Below the pieces are notes generated by a model. It searched no databases. It had not been told where the DNA came from and was given only the letters and a program-made list of their open reading frames with translations. Below are positions 54,438 to 63,529 of a DNA stretch of 64,000 nt, piece by piece. The translations under genes and the position numbers were made by a program. Location of the stretch: positions 1-64,000 of the forward strand of contig NZ_JACHXM010000004.1 of assembly GCF_014192055.1 (NCBI RefSeq), in the 5' to 3' direction. How positions within the stretch are numbered: the stretch's first letter is position 1; each line of letters begins with the position of its first letter. Source of the DNA: Halomonas organivorans (GTDB taxonomy: Bacteria > Pseudomonadota > Gammaproteobacteria > Pseudomonadales > Halomonadaceae).

Positions 54438-56195
54438 ATGACCGATTACATGCCGTGGCGCGACGACGAACCCCTGGCGCAGGAATCCGTGTCGCTGGAG
54501 GCGGCGCCCCCTCCCGACTGGCCGGCTCCCGGCTCGCCGGATATCGTCATCGCGCGGGCGGTGACGCCGCGCCCCATCGCCGAGGTGGCGGCACGGCTCG
54601 GCATCGAGGCCTCGCAGCTGCTGCCTTTCGGCCACGACAAGGCCAAGCTGCCCCACGCCTTTACCGATGGCCTGGCCGAGCGCTCTCGGGGCAAGCTGGT
54701 GCTGGTGACGGCCATCACCCCGACGCCTGCCGGCGAGGGCAAGACCACCACCACCGTAGGGCTCGGCGACGGCCTGACCCGGCTCGGTCATCGTGCCGCC
54801 ATCTGCCTGCGCGAGCCCTCGCTGGGGCCCTGTTTCGGCATGAAGGGCGGCGCCGCCGGCGGCGGCCGCTCGCAGGTGATTCCCATGGAGGACATCAACC
54901 TGCACTTCACCGGCGACTTCCATGCCATCACCAGCGCCCACAACCTGCTGGCCGCGTTGATCGACAATCATCTCCACTGGGGCAACGAGCTGAACCTCGA
55001 CCCCGAGCGTATCACCTGGAAGCGGGCGATGGACATGAACGACCGGGCGCTGCGCCACCTGACCGTCGGCCAGGGTGGGCAGGGCGTGCCGCGCAGCGAC
55101 GGCTTCGACATTACCGCGGCGTCCGAGATCATGGCGATCCTGTGTCTGGCCCGGGACCTTGCCGACCTGCAGCGACGCCTCGGCGAGATCGTGGTGGCGC
55201 GCACCCGTGATGGGGCGCCGGTGCTCGCGCGAGACCTCAAGGCCGACGGCGCCATGGCGGCGCTGCTCAAGCAGGCCCTGGCCCCCAACCTGGTGCAGAC
55301 CCTCGAGCATACGCCGGCCTTCGTCCACGGCGGCCCCTTTGCCAATATCGCCCATGGCTGCAACTCGGTGATGGCGACCCGCTCGGCGCTGGCCCTGGCC
55401 GATGTGGTGGTCACCGAGGCCGGCTTCGGCGCCGACCTGGGCGCCGAGAAGTTCTTCAACATCAAGTGTCGCCAGGCCGGCCTGGCGCCCAGTGCCGTGG
55501 TGGTGGTGGCCACCCTGCGTGCCCTCAAGATGCACGGCGGCGTGGCCCGCGAGGCGCTGGGCAAGCCCGACCCCGAGGCGGTGCGCCGCGGCGCCGCCAA
55601 CCTTGCTCGTCACGTCGAGAACCTGCGCGGCTTCGGCGTACCGCTGATGGTGGCGGTCAACCAGTTCGATCAGGATTCGGCCGAGGAGCATGCCGTGCTG
55701 CGCGAGGCCTGCGACGCCCTGGGCGTGGAGATGGCGGTGAGCAGCCACTGGCGGGACGGCTCGGCCGGCAGCGAGGCGCTGGCCGAGCGAGTGGCGGCCT
55801 TGCTCGACGCGCCGGCGCCCGAGCCGACGCTGACCTACGCCGACGATGCCGGGCTGGTGGACAAGGTGCGAGCCATTGCCACTCGCCTCTATGGCGCCTC
55901 GGACATTAGCCTGAAAGACCGGGCCCGACGTCAGCTGGAGGAGTACGAGGCGCTGGGGTACGGCCACCTGCCGGTATGCATCGCCAAGACGCAGTACAGC
56001 TTTGCCGCCGATCCCGAGATGAACGGTCTGGCCACCGGGCACGTGCTGCCGATCCGCGAGGCTGAGCTGGCCGCCGGGGCCGGCTTCGTGGTGGTGCTGT
56101 GCGGGGCCATCATGCGCATGCCCGGCATGCCGCGCCGTCCGGCCAGCGCCGGCATGCGGCTGGACGAGGCCGGCGAGATAGAGGGGCTTTCCTGA
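54438..56195 (+). CDS. fhs: Formate-tetrahydrofolate ligase
   Basis: 585 residues, slightly longer at the N-terminus than the usual 555-560. ATP site [12 protein letters not shown] near residues 95-106, [42 protein letters not shown], and [16 protein letters not shown] are all typical. It makes 10-formyl-THF from formate, THF and ATP. It lies downstream of the iol genes but about 190 bp apart, so co-regulation is uncertain. Confidence 0.95.
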   Translation: MTDYMPWRDDEPLAQESVSLEAAPPPDWPAPGSPDIVIARAVTPRPIAEVAARLGIEASQLLPFGHDKAKLPHAFTDGLAERSRGKLVLVTAITPTPAGEGKTTTTVGLGDGLTRLGHRAAICLREPSLGPCFGMKGGAAGGGRSQVIPMEDINLHFTGDFHAITSAHNLLAALIDNHLHWGNELNLDPERITWKRAMDMNDRALRHLTVGQGGQGVPRSDGFDITAASEIMAILCLARDLADLQRRLGEIVVARTRDGAPVLARDLKADGAMAALLKQALAPNLVQTLEHTPAFVHGGPFANIAHGCNSVMATRSALALADVVVTEAGFGADLGAEKFFNIKCRQAGLAPSAVVVVATLRALKMHGGVAREALGKPDPEAVRRGAANLARHVENLRGFGVPLMVAVNQFDQDSAEEHAVLREACDALGVEMAVSSHWRDGSAGSEALAERVAALLDAPAPEPTLTYADDAGLVDKVRAIATRLYGASDISLKDRARRQLEEYEALGYGHLPVCIAKTQYSFAADPEMNGLATGHVLPIREAELAAGAGFVVVLCGAIMRMPGMPRRPASAGMRLDEAGEIEGLS

Positions 56196-56381
56196 CGCCA
56201 ACTGTCGCTCAATAGAATTAGATCGCCTGATACACTGTGCATGAGAGAACCGATCCGCTGCTTGGCCGCGCCGCACGATTCCGTGGGCAGAAAGGGTGAG
56301 CTGCTGTGCGGTTCGCACTCAAGAATGTCCTGGCCCGGCCGACATCCGGAGTTCAGGCACAGACGCTTCGAGGCGGCAGCG

Positions 56382-58112
56382 ATGACGGGCAGCGGCAGGG
56401 AACCACCAGGCAACCAGGACGAACGGCCGCCGGCGTCGGCGGTGCGCTATTTGCCTGCGGTACTGTCGCGGCTCGCCGTCGAGCACGCCCCGGTGGGGCT
56501 GGTACTGGTGGATGGCCAGGGCCTGATCCGCTGGGCCAGTGCGGGATTTCGGCGCTTGCTCGACCGGCATGATGAGGCCCTGGAAGGGCACTCGATCGAG
56601 GAGTGGTTCGACTGTCCCGGCTTTCTGGCCTTCCAGCGTGATGTCCTGGCGTCACTTGAAGGGGGATGGCAACAGGTGCGTCTCGCGAGTCAGGGGGCTG
56701 CGAGTCAGGGGGCAGACCGGGAGCCGGGGCGGTTGGTGCTGGTGTCCGTATCAGCGGTCGAGCCCGAAACGGGGGATGCCCTGCGTCTGTTGAGCGTTAT
56801 CGACCCCCTGGAGGCCCCTGAGGTCGCGGCGGCGCCGGAGACGGCCCCATACCTGGCCAGCGTCTGGCGATTCGAGGATCGCCTGCGCCATGCCCTGGAG
56901 CGTGCCGACCGATTGCAGGGGCAGGTCGGCCTGCTGATGTTGCGCCTGGCACGTCCAGCGGCCCCGGACGCTGCGGATGACGACGAGCTGGGCGGGCGCG
57001 TCGGGCGGCGCCTGGCTCACACGCTGCGACGCGAGGACAGCCTCGCCAAGCTGGCGCCCGGCTGCTGGGGGGTGCTGATCGAGCCGCCGCTGTCGCCCGA
57101 AGGACTGCAGACCGCGGCGCTGCGCTGCCTCGAAGCGATGGAAGCCCCGGTGCTGGTCGACGAGCGGGCGCTCCTGCCTAGCCTATCCATCGGCATCGCG
57201 ATCCATCCCGAGGACGGCGAAACGCCGGAACAGCTGTTGGCCAGCGCCGAATCGGCCTTGAGGCGTGCCGGCCCGTCGCGATATGCCTTCTTCGACGATG
57301 GCCTGCGACGGCGCCTTGCCGCGTCGCTGAATTTTCGCCAGCAGCTTCAGGCGGCGCTGCTGGAGCCCGAGGCGCATTTCCAGCTGCTCTTCCAGCCCCA
57401 GCTCGAGCTGCGCAGTGGCCGCTGCGTGGGCCTGGAGGCCCTGGTGCGTTGGCGCCATCCGCGCGACGGCCTGCTGACGCCCGAGCACTTCCTGCCGACG
57501 GTGGCCGAGCTTGGCCAGCAGGTACGCCTGGACCGCTGGGTCATCACCGAGGCGATCGCCCAGCGGACCGCCTGGCGGGCTGCCGGCTCGCGACTGGCCG
57601 AGCTCGGTGTGGCGGTCAATGCCCATGTCGACCTGCTCGACCAGGCGGTGTTCGACCGGCGCCCGCTGGATGTCTTCCTTCGACAGCAGGGCCTCGAGCC
57701 AGGATGGCTGTGCCTCGAACTGGCCCAGCAGGGGCTGATCGATCGCGCCGGGCCCCAGGCGCACCTGCTGCGCCGGCTGCAACGGCTGGGCGTCGGGCTC
57801 GCGGTCAACGATATCGGCACGGGGCCCCTGGACTTGCTCAACCTGACGAGCCTGCCGGTGTCCCGGGTCAAGCTGAGCCCGGTGCTGCTGGATTCCTTCG
57901 ATGCTCTCGAAGCGGGAAACGCCCTCGAGGCGCTGCTGCGCTGCCTCGAGGTGCTGTGCCTGGAGAGCGTGCTGGTCGGTGTCGAGACGGCGCCTCAGTT
58001 GGAGGCGGCGCGTCGGCTGGGGGTGACCCTGGCTCAGGGGCGCCTGTTGGGAGCGCCGCAATCGGCAGAAGCGCTGGAAGCCTGGTGGGCGGCCCGCGCC
58101 GTCTCTGGTTGA
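56382..58112 (+). CDS. PAS/GGDEF/EAL protein with degenerate catalytic sites
   Basis: About 576 residues from the ATG at 56382; an ATG at 56241 is possible but lies on a likely -10 (TACACT, 56231-56236). A PAS-like region (about residues 20-130) is followed by a GGDEF-like domain in which the GGDEF motif is replaced (LAPGCWGVLIE), and an EAL-like domain beginning LEALVRWRHP. In the EAL domain the NLS-type motif is NAHVDLLD, the Asp-Asp-Phe-Gly-Thr-Gly motif is VNDIGTGP (first Asp to Asn), and the LELTES motif is LELAQQG. Most metal ligands are lost, so it is probably a c-di-GMP receptor or adaptor, not an enzyme. It lies next to flagellar genes. Confidence 0.8.
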   Translation: MTGSGREPPGNQDERPPASAVRYLPAVLSRLAVEHAPVGLVLVDGQGLIRWASAGFRRLLDRHDEALEGHSIEEWFDCPGFLAFQRDVLASLEGGWQQVRLASQGAASQGADREPGRLVLVSVSAVEPETGDALRLLSVIDPLEAPEVAAAPETAPYLASVWRFEDRLRHALERADRLQGQVGLLMLRLARPAAPDAADDDELGGRVGRRLAHTLRREDSLAKLAPGCWGVLIEPPLSPEGLQTAALRCLEAMEAPVLVDERALLPSLSIGIAIHPEDGETPEQLLASAESALRRAGPSRYAFFDDGLRRRLAASLNFRQQLQAALLEPEAHFQLLFQPQLELRSGRCVGLEALVRWRHPRDGLLTPEHFLPTVAELGQQVRLDRWVITEAIAQRTAWRAAGSRLAELGVAVNAHVDLLDQAVFDRRPLDVFLRQQGLEPGWLCLELAQQGLIDRAGPQAHLLRRLQRLGVGLAVNDIGTGPLDLLNLTSLPVSRVKLSPVLLDSFDALEAGNALEALLRCLEVLCLESVLVGVETAPQLEAARRLGVTLAQGRLLGAPQSAEALEAWWAARAVSG

Positions 58113-58143
58113 TCAGGCTCGGGGCTTGCTTGGGGAGCCCTGG

Positions 58144-58593
58144 TCAGGCGCGGGCGTCGAGGCGCCGTGGCTGGAGGCCGGTACGGCCGTCGGCGGCGTA
58201 GACGTCGGGATCGGCGAGGCGGTGAATGTAGTCGAGCATCTGCTGGTTGTGGCGCATGCGTAGCTCGAGCAGGCGCCCGTTGCGCTCGTTGAGACGCGCA
58301 ATGTGCCGGGCCTTGTCCAGCATGGCATGCCACCTCTCGTGACAGCCCGCATCCTCGGCCGCCCGGCGCGCGCCCTCGACGCCTTCGGAATAGCCCAGCT
58401 GGCGCTGGACCCGAGCGCGTAGCGTCTCGGTGTCTTCCAGCGCCTGCTGGAGGCCGGCCTTGTCGGCGGCCAGTTCGTTGAGTCGCCGGCCATCGATGTC
58501 GCCGGCGACCAGCAGTGCCTGCTCATCCTCGAGCAGGCCGCTCAGGTCGTTCAGGCGGCTGACCTGGTCGTCGAGCAGGCGTTGCAGGCTCAC
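58144..58593 (-). CDS. flgN: Flagellar export chaperone FlgN
   Basis: 149 residues, almost entirely alpha-helical and coiled-coil (RLLDDQVSRLNDLSGLLEDEQALLV at the start, ERNGRLLELRMRHNQQMLDYIHRL in the second half). FlgN guides the hook-filament junction proteins FlgK and FlgL to the export gate. The ATG overlaps the stop of flgM by four bases. Identified by helix pattern and position beside flgM and flgA. Confidence 0.88.
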   Translation of the reverse strand: MSLQRLLDDQVSRLNDLSGLLEDEQALLVAGDIDGRRLNELAADKAGLQQALEDTETLRARVQRQLGYSEGVEGARRAAEDAGCHERWHAMLDKARHIARLNERNGRLLELRMRHNQQMLDYIHRLADPDVYAADGRTGLQPRRLDARA

Positions 58594-58880
58594 TCGGTGT
58601 CGCCTCCATCGGCCAACAGGTCCTGGACGCTGGCGATCAGGCCGTCGGCAATGCGTTCCGGATTGATCTCCAGGTGTCCCTCGCGAATGGCCTCGCGCAG
58701 CTCGGCAACCCGCGCGGTATCGATATCGCGGCTGGCGTCGGTGCCGGCCTGGCGAAGGTGCGTCATGGTCGCCGATTCCGGCGCGTCCTGGCCCGCCGTC
58801 GGCGCTTCCTGGGACTTGCGGGCCGGGTCGCGTGGCTCGACCTGTCCGGGGCGCAGGGGGTGATGATTGTCGACTTTCAC
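58590..58880 (-). CDS. flgM: Anti-sigma-28 factor FlgM
   Basis: 96 residues from the GTG at 58880. The longer frame beginning at 58934 is excluded because that ATG lies inside the FliA promoter. The N-terminus VKVDNHHPL and the C-terminal helices with RVAELREAIREGHLEINPERIADGLI are typical of FlgM. It holds FliA until the hook is complete and is then exported. Coupled to flgN. Confidence 0.92.
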   Translation of the reverse strand: MKVDNHHPLRPGQVEPRDPARKSQEAPTAGQDAPESATMTHLRQAGTDASRDIDTARVAELREAIREGHLEINPERIADGLIASVQDLLADGGDTE

Positions 58881-58914
58881 GGTGAATAGCCTCGTGAGCG
58901 GTGCGTTACCCGAG

Positions 58915-58941
58915 CTATCGGCGGATGGAGGCATAACTTTA
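58915..58941 (-). promoter_or_regulatory. FliA (sigma-28) promoter of flgM-flgN
   Basis: On the minus strand TAAAGTTA (58934-58941), an 11-bp spacer, and GCCGATAG (58915-58922). Sigma-28 consensus is TAAAGTTT-N11-GCCGATAA, so 14 of 16 positions match with the exact spacer. It places flgM under class III flagellar control, which gives feedback on FliA. Confidence 0.92.
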
Positions 58942-58975
58942 ATCCCCCGGCGGGGCCGACTTCCAGCCTGACGTC

Positions 58976-59650
58976 CTAGCCGTCCACGGCGAGCCGGCGT
59001 GGGCCAATGACCCTCGCCTCGAGGATGCGGCGATCGTCCAGGCGTACCCGGATGCGTTCGCCGCGCCCGCCCGGCGAAAGGGCTTCGGCCTGGCGCGTGA
59101 CGCGAAAGCCCTGCCCGCCGGCCACCAGGGTGACCCGGTCGCCGCGGTGCACCAGCCGCGGGGCCTGCAGCTGATGGGCCTGGATCACTCGCCCCGCGGC
59201 CAGCGGTCGCCGGGTCACCTGGCCGATGATCTGCTCCGCTTCGCGCAGTGCCTGTCGGGGCAGGCGATTGAGCTCGCCGCGGCGTTCCACAAGGTCATCG
59301 CGGGTGAGCCGCTCGCCGGCGGCGATCTGCCGTGCGGTTTCCAGGTAGCGGCCGATCACGGCCACCTCGGCCTGCAGGTAGCGCGTCCGGCGTCCTTCCT
59401 CCCCGCAATGCACTCCTACCGAGAGTCGACCGAGCGGAGGCCGCGAGGCGTCTGGCAGGAAGGGCGCCGGCTGCCGGCAGGTCGGAAACTGGGCGGCGGG
59501 GGGGTAGAGCGTCACCTGCACCTCGTCGCCCAGCGGTGCGGCCTCGGTTTCCAGAAAGGCACGCACTCGCTCGAGCATGGCCGTATCGGCGGCCTGGCCT
59601 TGGGGCACGACCAGTATCAGCAGCAAGGCAAGCAGCAGCGATCGGGACAT
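58976..59650 (-). CDS. flgA: Flagellar P-ring assembly chaperone FlgA
   Basis: 224 residues from the ATG at 59650; the frame is open for another 480 codons upstream but only because of codon bias opposite flgB to flgD. A signal peptide ends at GQAAD. The C-terminal SAF domain shows ETARQIAAGERLTRDDLVER, GQVTRRPLAAGRVIQAHQL and GFRVTRQAEALSPGGRGERIRVR. FlgA helps FlgI form the P-ring in the periplasm. Divergent from flgB. Confidence 0.93.
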   Translation of the reverse strand: MSRSLLLALLLILVVPQGQAADTAMLERVRAFLETEAAPLGDEVQVTLYPPAAQFPTCRQPAPFLPDASRPPLGRLSVGVHCGEEGRRTRYLQAEVAVIGRYLETARQIAAGERLTRDDLVERRGELNRLPRQALREAEQIIGQVTRRPLAAGRVIQAHQLQAPRLVHRGDRVTLVAGGQGFRVTRQAEALSPGGRGERIRVRLDDRRILEARVIGPRRLAVDG

Positions 59651-59812
59651 GGGCTCGCTCGGCGGTTTGGGTTCCTCGCTGCAGTCTAGCGCCCGCGCCC
59701 GATGGGAAGGCGGTGAAATGGCCGACCTATCGTCGGCTGTTCGGTCCTTTGGGATGACACCACCCTGGCTATTCTCCAACGTCGACGAATTTCCTTTTCC
59801 GGAGCGCACCGG

Positions 59813-60226
59813 ATGATCGACCAGCTCGAAGCCGCCTTCAACTTCCAGCAGCAGGCCCTGAGCCTGCGGCACGAACGCCAGAAGGTCCTGGCCAGCAACA
59901 TCGCCAACGCCGATACCCCCGGCTACAAGGCCCGCGACATGGATTTTGCCGGTGAGCTCGCCAAGGCGGTCCGCCACGGCCAGGGCGCATCGGGAGGGCT
60001 GCACCTGTCCCGCACCGATGCCGGCCATCTGGCCGGCCAGGCTCCGACCGCGCCGGACCGGGAGCTGCTTTACCGGGTACCGGAACAGCCGAGCCTCGAC
60101 GGCAATACCGTCGACATGGATCGCGAACGCGTTGCCTTCGCGGACAATTCGGTGCGCTACCAGGCGTCGCTGAATTTCCTCACCAGTCGTATCCAGGGCC
60201 TCAAGAAGGCCATGCAACCCGAATAA
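59813..60226 (+). CDS. flgB: Flagellar basal-body rod protein FlgB
   Basis: 137 residues, usual FlgB size. The flagellar rod N-terminal motif VLASNIANADTPGYKARDMDF and the C-terminal helix (RYQASLNFLTSRIQGLKKAM) are present. Proximal rod subunit. First gene of flgBCDEFG; no clear sigma-54 or sigma-28 site was found in the 160 bp upstream. Confidence 0.96.
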   Translation: MIDQLEAAFNFQQQALSLRHERQKVLASNIANADTPGYKARDMDFAGELAKAVRHGQGASGGLHLSRTDAGHLAGQAPTAPDRELLYRVPEQPSLDGNTVDMDRERVAFADNSVRYQASLNFLTSRIQGLKKAMQPE

Positions 60227-60241
60227 GCCAGGAGCGGATCC

Positions 60242-60649
60242 ATGTCGATGTTTTCCGTGTTCGATATCTCCGGCTCGGCGATGAGCGCCCAGTCGCAACG
60301 CATGAACGTCACCGCCAGCAACCTGGCCAACGCCGATAGCGTGGCCGGCCCCGACGGCGAGGCCTATCGCGCCAAGCAGGTGATGTTCGAGAGCCGTGCC
60401 GCCTCCCGCGACGGTATCGGCGGCGTCGGGGTTCGCGAGGTGGTCGAGGACCCGTCGGCGCTTCGCAAGGAGTACCGCCCCGAGCATCCGCTGGCCGACG
60501 AGCAGGGTTACGTGAACATGCCCAACGTCGATCCCGTGGCGGAGATGGCCAACATGATCTCCGCTTCCCGTTCCTATCAGGCCAACGTCGAGGTCATGAA
60601 CACCAACAAGCAGTTGATGCTCAAGACCCTGACCCTGGGCGAGGGCTGA
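60242..60649 (+). CDS. flgC: Flagellar basal-body rod protein FlgC
   Basis: 135 residues. [21 protein letters not shown] start, [24 protein letters not shown] middle, and the conserved end [31 protein letters not shown]. Proximal rod subunit; follows flgB by 15 bp with a CAGGAG ribosome site. Confidence 0.96.
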   Translation: MSMFSVFDISGSAMSAQSQRMNVTASNLANADSVAGPDGEAYRAKQVMFESRAASRDGIGGVGVREVVEDPSALRKEYRPEHPLADEQGYVNMPNVDPVAEMANMISASRSYQANVEVMNTNKQLMLKTLTLGEG

Positions 60650-60653
60650 TCCC

Positions 60654-61358
60654 ATGGCGACGACCATCGATTCCGGCGTGCTGAACGCGCTCAATAGCGG
60701 CGCCAAGGGCGCTTCCGGCGCCGCGCTGAGCGCCGGCCAGTCGGACGAGCTGCGCAACAACTTCATGACGATGCTGGTGACGCAGCTGCAGAACCAGGAT
60801 CCGCTGAGCCCGATGAAGAACGAGGAGATGACCTCGCAGCTGGCCCAGATCAATACCGTCAGCGGTATCGAGGAGCTCAACGAGTCCCTGTCGGCGATCA
60901 CGGACCAGATCGATGCCGGCCAGACGCTCCAGGCCACCAGCCTGATCGGCCAGGGGGTGCTGGTGCCCGGCAATCGCGTGCTGCTCGACAAGAGCGATGA
61001 GGGCGATGTGACCACTACCCCGCTGGGCATCGAGCTCTCGGCCCCGGCCGATGACGTCACCGTAACGGTCACCAACGGCACCGGTGAGGTCATCAACCGC
61101 TATGAATTGGGTGCCCAGGATGCCGGCGTGCAGTCCTTCAACTGGGATGGCCAGACCAGCGGCGGCGAGACCGCGGCCGATGGCGCCTACCAGTTCCGCG
61201 TCGAGGCGACCCGAGACGACAAGCCGGTGACGGTCGACGCCCTCAACTATGCCGTGGTCAACCGTGTCACGCCGCCCACCGAGGGCGGTGAGGTGCAGCT
61301 CGACCTCGGCGTCGTCTATGGCCAGGTGGGGCTCGCCGATATCAAGCAGATTCTGTGA
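60654..61358 (+). CDS. flgD: Flagellar hook-capping protein FlgD
   Basis: 234 residues. N-terminal NNFMTMLVTQLQNQDPLSPMKNEEMTSQLAQINTVSGIEELN is the FlgD hallmark; the rest forms the FlgD Ig-like and Tudor-like domains (FNWDGQTSGGETAADGAYQFRVEA). It caps the growing hook to let FlgE assemble. Starts 4 bp after flgC. Confidence 0.96.
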   Translation: MATTIDSGVLNALNSGAKGASGAALSAGQSDELRNNFMTMLVTQLQNQDPLSPMKNEEMTSQLAQINTVSGIEELNESLSAITDQIDAGQTLQATSLIGQGVLVPGNRVLLDKSDEGDVTTTPLGIELSAPADDVTVTVTNGTGEVINRYELGAQDAGVQSFNWDGQTSGGETAADGAYQFRVEATRDDKPVTVDALNYAVVNRVTPPTEGGEVQLDLGVVYGQVGLADIKQIL

Positions 61359-61429
61359 TGCGCCGGGGCCGGTTCGATGGGCGGGTCGGCTCACCACATT
61401 TCATGATGCGATAACGCAGGGATAACGAC

Positions 61430-62731
61430 ATGGGTTTCTCACAAGCGCTCAGCGGCCTGAATGCCGCCTCCTCCAGCCTCGACGTGCTGGGCAACAACAT
61501 CGCCAACTCCCAGACCGTGGGCTACAAGGGCTCCAGCGTCCAGTTCGCCGACGTCTTCGCCGGCAGCACCGGCCTGGGTACCAAGGTCGCCAACGTCCTG
61601 CAGGACTTCGGCGACGGCAACATCGAGAACACCGGGCGCAACCTCGACCTGGCGATCAGCGGCGAGGGCTTCTATCGCTTCCAGCAGGAAGGCGAGGTGG
61701 TCTACTCGCGTAACGGCCAGCTGAGCATGACCGCCGACGGCTTTCTGGAGAATGCCCAGGGCGCGCGGATCATGGGCTATGGGCTGAGCGATGCCAACGA
61801 TCCCTTCTCTCAGGTGGTGACCGGTGGCCAGCCGGTGCCTCTGAACGTGCCGTCCGCGGACATGCCGGCCCTGGCGACCGGCACCAGCACCGGTGACAAC
61901 CCGGGCGTCCAGGCGGTCTATAACCTCGATGCGAGCATCGACGAGACGGATGCCAGTAAGCTGAACACGGCCCAGGTCTTCACGGATGCGACGCAGGGCA
62001 CCTCGGCAGAAGTGAGCTATCACTACTCCAACTCCTATACCGTCTACGACTCCCTGGGCACTGCGCATAACGTCACCGCCTATTTTACCAAGACCGGGGC
62101 GAATACCTGGGACGTCACGACGGCCATCAATGGCGTGGCCGGTAGCGTCGATGCCGCTGGTGCGGTCCAAGCGCAGGGAACCCTGACCTTCAATGCCGAT
62201 GGCACCCTGGCTGACGACACCCCGATCAACCTGGCCTATGCCAACGCCAACGATGGCTCTGCCCAGATCGCGACAGGGGCGGACAACCTGAACTTCGATT
62301 TCGACCTGGCGGGTACCACCCAGTTTTCCAACGACTCCACCAATACATCCCTGACCCAGGATGGCTATACCTCGGGTGCCCTGGTGGGCATCACCATCGA
62401 AGACGATGGCACCGTGATGCGCAACTACACCAACGAGCAGTCGATGGCGGCGGGGCAGATCGTGCTGGCCAACTTCCGCAATCCGGAAGGGCTCGAGGCG
62501 GTGGGCGATAACGCCTGGAAGGCGACCGGTGTTTCCGGACAGGAGCTGGTGGGCGAGGCAGGCACTGGCATGCTGGGGTCTATCAACTCCGGTGCCATCG
62601 AGACTTCCAACGTGGATCTGGCCAAGCAGCTGGTGGACATGATCGTCACCCAGCGCGCCTACCAGGCCAATTCCCAGACCATCTCGACCCAGGACGAGGT
62701 CCTGCAGGCCGCCATCAACCTGAGCCGCTAA
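61430..62731 (+). CDS. flgE: Flagellar hook protein FlgE
   Basis: 433 residues. The rod/hook N-terminal motif (ALSGLNAASSSLDVLGNNIANSQTVGYKGSSVQF) and C-terminal motif (SNVDLAKQLVDMIVTQRAYQANSQTISTQDEVLQAAINL) flank the variable surface domain. The middle (residues 150-320) is Asp/Thr/Ala-rich and less GC-rich than the ends, as usual for surface-exposed hook domains. Confidence 0.96.
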   Translation: MGFSQALSGLNAASSSLDVLGNNIANSQTVGYKGSSVQFADVFAGSTGLGTKVANVLQDFGDGNIENTGRNLDLAISGEGFYRFQQEGEVVYSRNGQLSMTADGFLENAQGARIMGYGLSDANDPFSQVVTGGQPVPLNVPSADMPALATGTSTGDNPGVQAVYNLDASIDETDASKLNTAQVFTDATQGTSAEVSYHYSNSYTVYDSLGTAHNVTAYFTKTGANTWDVTTAINGVAGSVDAAGAVQAQGTLTFNADGTLADDTPINLAYANANDGSAQIATGADNLNFDFDLAGTTQFSNDSTNTSLTQDGYTSGALVGITIEDDGTVMRNYTNEQSMAAGQIVLANFRNPEGLEAVGDNAWKATGVSGQELVGEAGTGMLGSINSGAIETSNVDLAKQLVDMIVTQRAYQANSQTISTQDEVLQAAINLSR

Positions 62732-62747
62732 GCCCGGGAGCTGACGC

Positions 62748-63503
62748 ATGGATCGCATTCTCTATACCGCCATGAGCGGCGCGCGGCAGAGCATGGAGCA
62801 GCAGGCGGTGGTCAGCCACAACCTGGCCAACGCCTCCACCAGCGGCTTCCGCGCCCAGCTGCAGGCCATGCGCGCGGTGCCGGTGCAGGGCGACGGGCGC
62901 CTGGACACCCGGGCCTCGGTCGCCGCCACCACGCCCGGCGCCGACTTCTCGCCGGGCCCCATGAATCGCACCGGTCGAACCCTGGACGTGGCGATGCAGG
63001 GCGATGCCTGGCTCGCCGTCCAGGCCCCCGACGGCAGCGAGGCCTATACCCGTCGCGGCGATCTCCAGGTCGACGGGGACGGCCTGCTGCGCAGCGCCGG
63101 TCGTCCGGTGATCGGCGAAGGCGGCCCCATCCAGGTGCCGCTGGGCGCCGAGCTGTCGATGGGCAGCGACGGCACGCTCAGCGCCATCGCGCCTGGGCAG
63201 AATGCCGATGGCCTGGTCACGGTGGGTCGCCTCAAGCTGGTCACGCCTGGCGAAGGGGGGCTCACGCGCGGCGAGGATGGCCTGTTCCGTGGCCCCGTCA
63301 ATCAGGATGGCGTTCCCGGCGCACTGCCCGCCGATGAGGACGCGACGCTCGTCAGCGGGGCCCTGGAGGGCAGCAACGTCAACCCGGTGGACGCCATGGT
63401 GTCGATGATCGACGTGGCGCGTCGCTACGAGATGCAGACCAAGGTCATGAGCACCGTCGACGAGAATGCGCAGCGGGCCGATCGCCTGCTGTCCATGAAC
63501 TGA
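62748..63503 (+). CDS. flgF: Flagellar basal-body rod protein FlgF
   Basis: 251 residues. Begins [38 protein letters not shown] and ends with [41 protein letters not shown], as in FlgF. Rod subunit between FlgC and FlgG. Starts 16 bp after flgE. Confidence 0.96.
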   Translation: MDRILYTAMSGARQSMEQQAVVSHNLANASTSGFRAQLQAMRAVPVQGDGRLDTRASVAATTPGADFSPGPMNRTGRTLDVAMQGDAWLAVQAPDGSEAYTRRGDLQVDGDGLLRSAGRPVIGEGGPIQVPLGAELSMGSDGTLSAIAPGQNADGLVTVGRLKLVTPGEGGLTRGEDGLFRGPVNQDGVPGALPADEDATLVSGALEGSNVNPVDAMVSMIDVARRYEMQTKVMSTVDENAQRADRLLSMN

Positions 63504-63529
63504 GCCGTCGCCAACACGAGGAATTTCCG

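Noticed and set aside
50568..56318. Very long minus-strand frames opposite iolE, iolA, the dehydrogenase and fhs
   Set aside because: No domain or start signal; the plus-strand genes in the same stretch are well-known enzymes. Long antisense frames are usual at this GC content.
59651..59812. Sigma-54 promoter for flgB
   Set aside because: No GG-N10-GC element with the usual TGGCAC/TTGC context was found on either strand in this interval.
58976..61096. Open frame of 706 codons on the minus strand across flgA, flgB, flgC and part of flgD
   Set aside because: Only the last 224 codons are flgA. The rest is opposite clear rod and hook genes and has the composition of an antisense high-GC frame.
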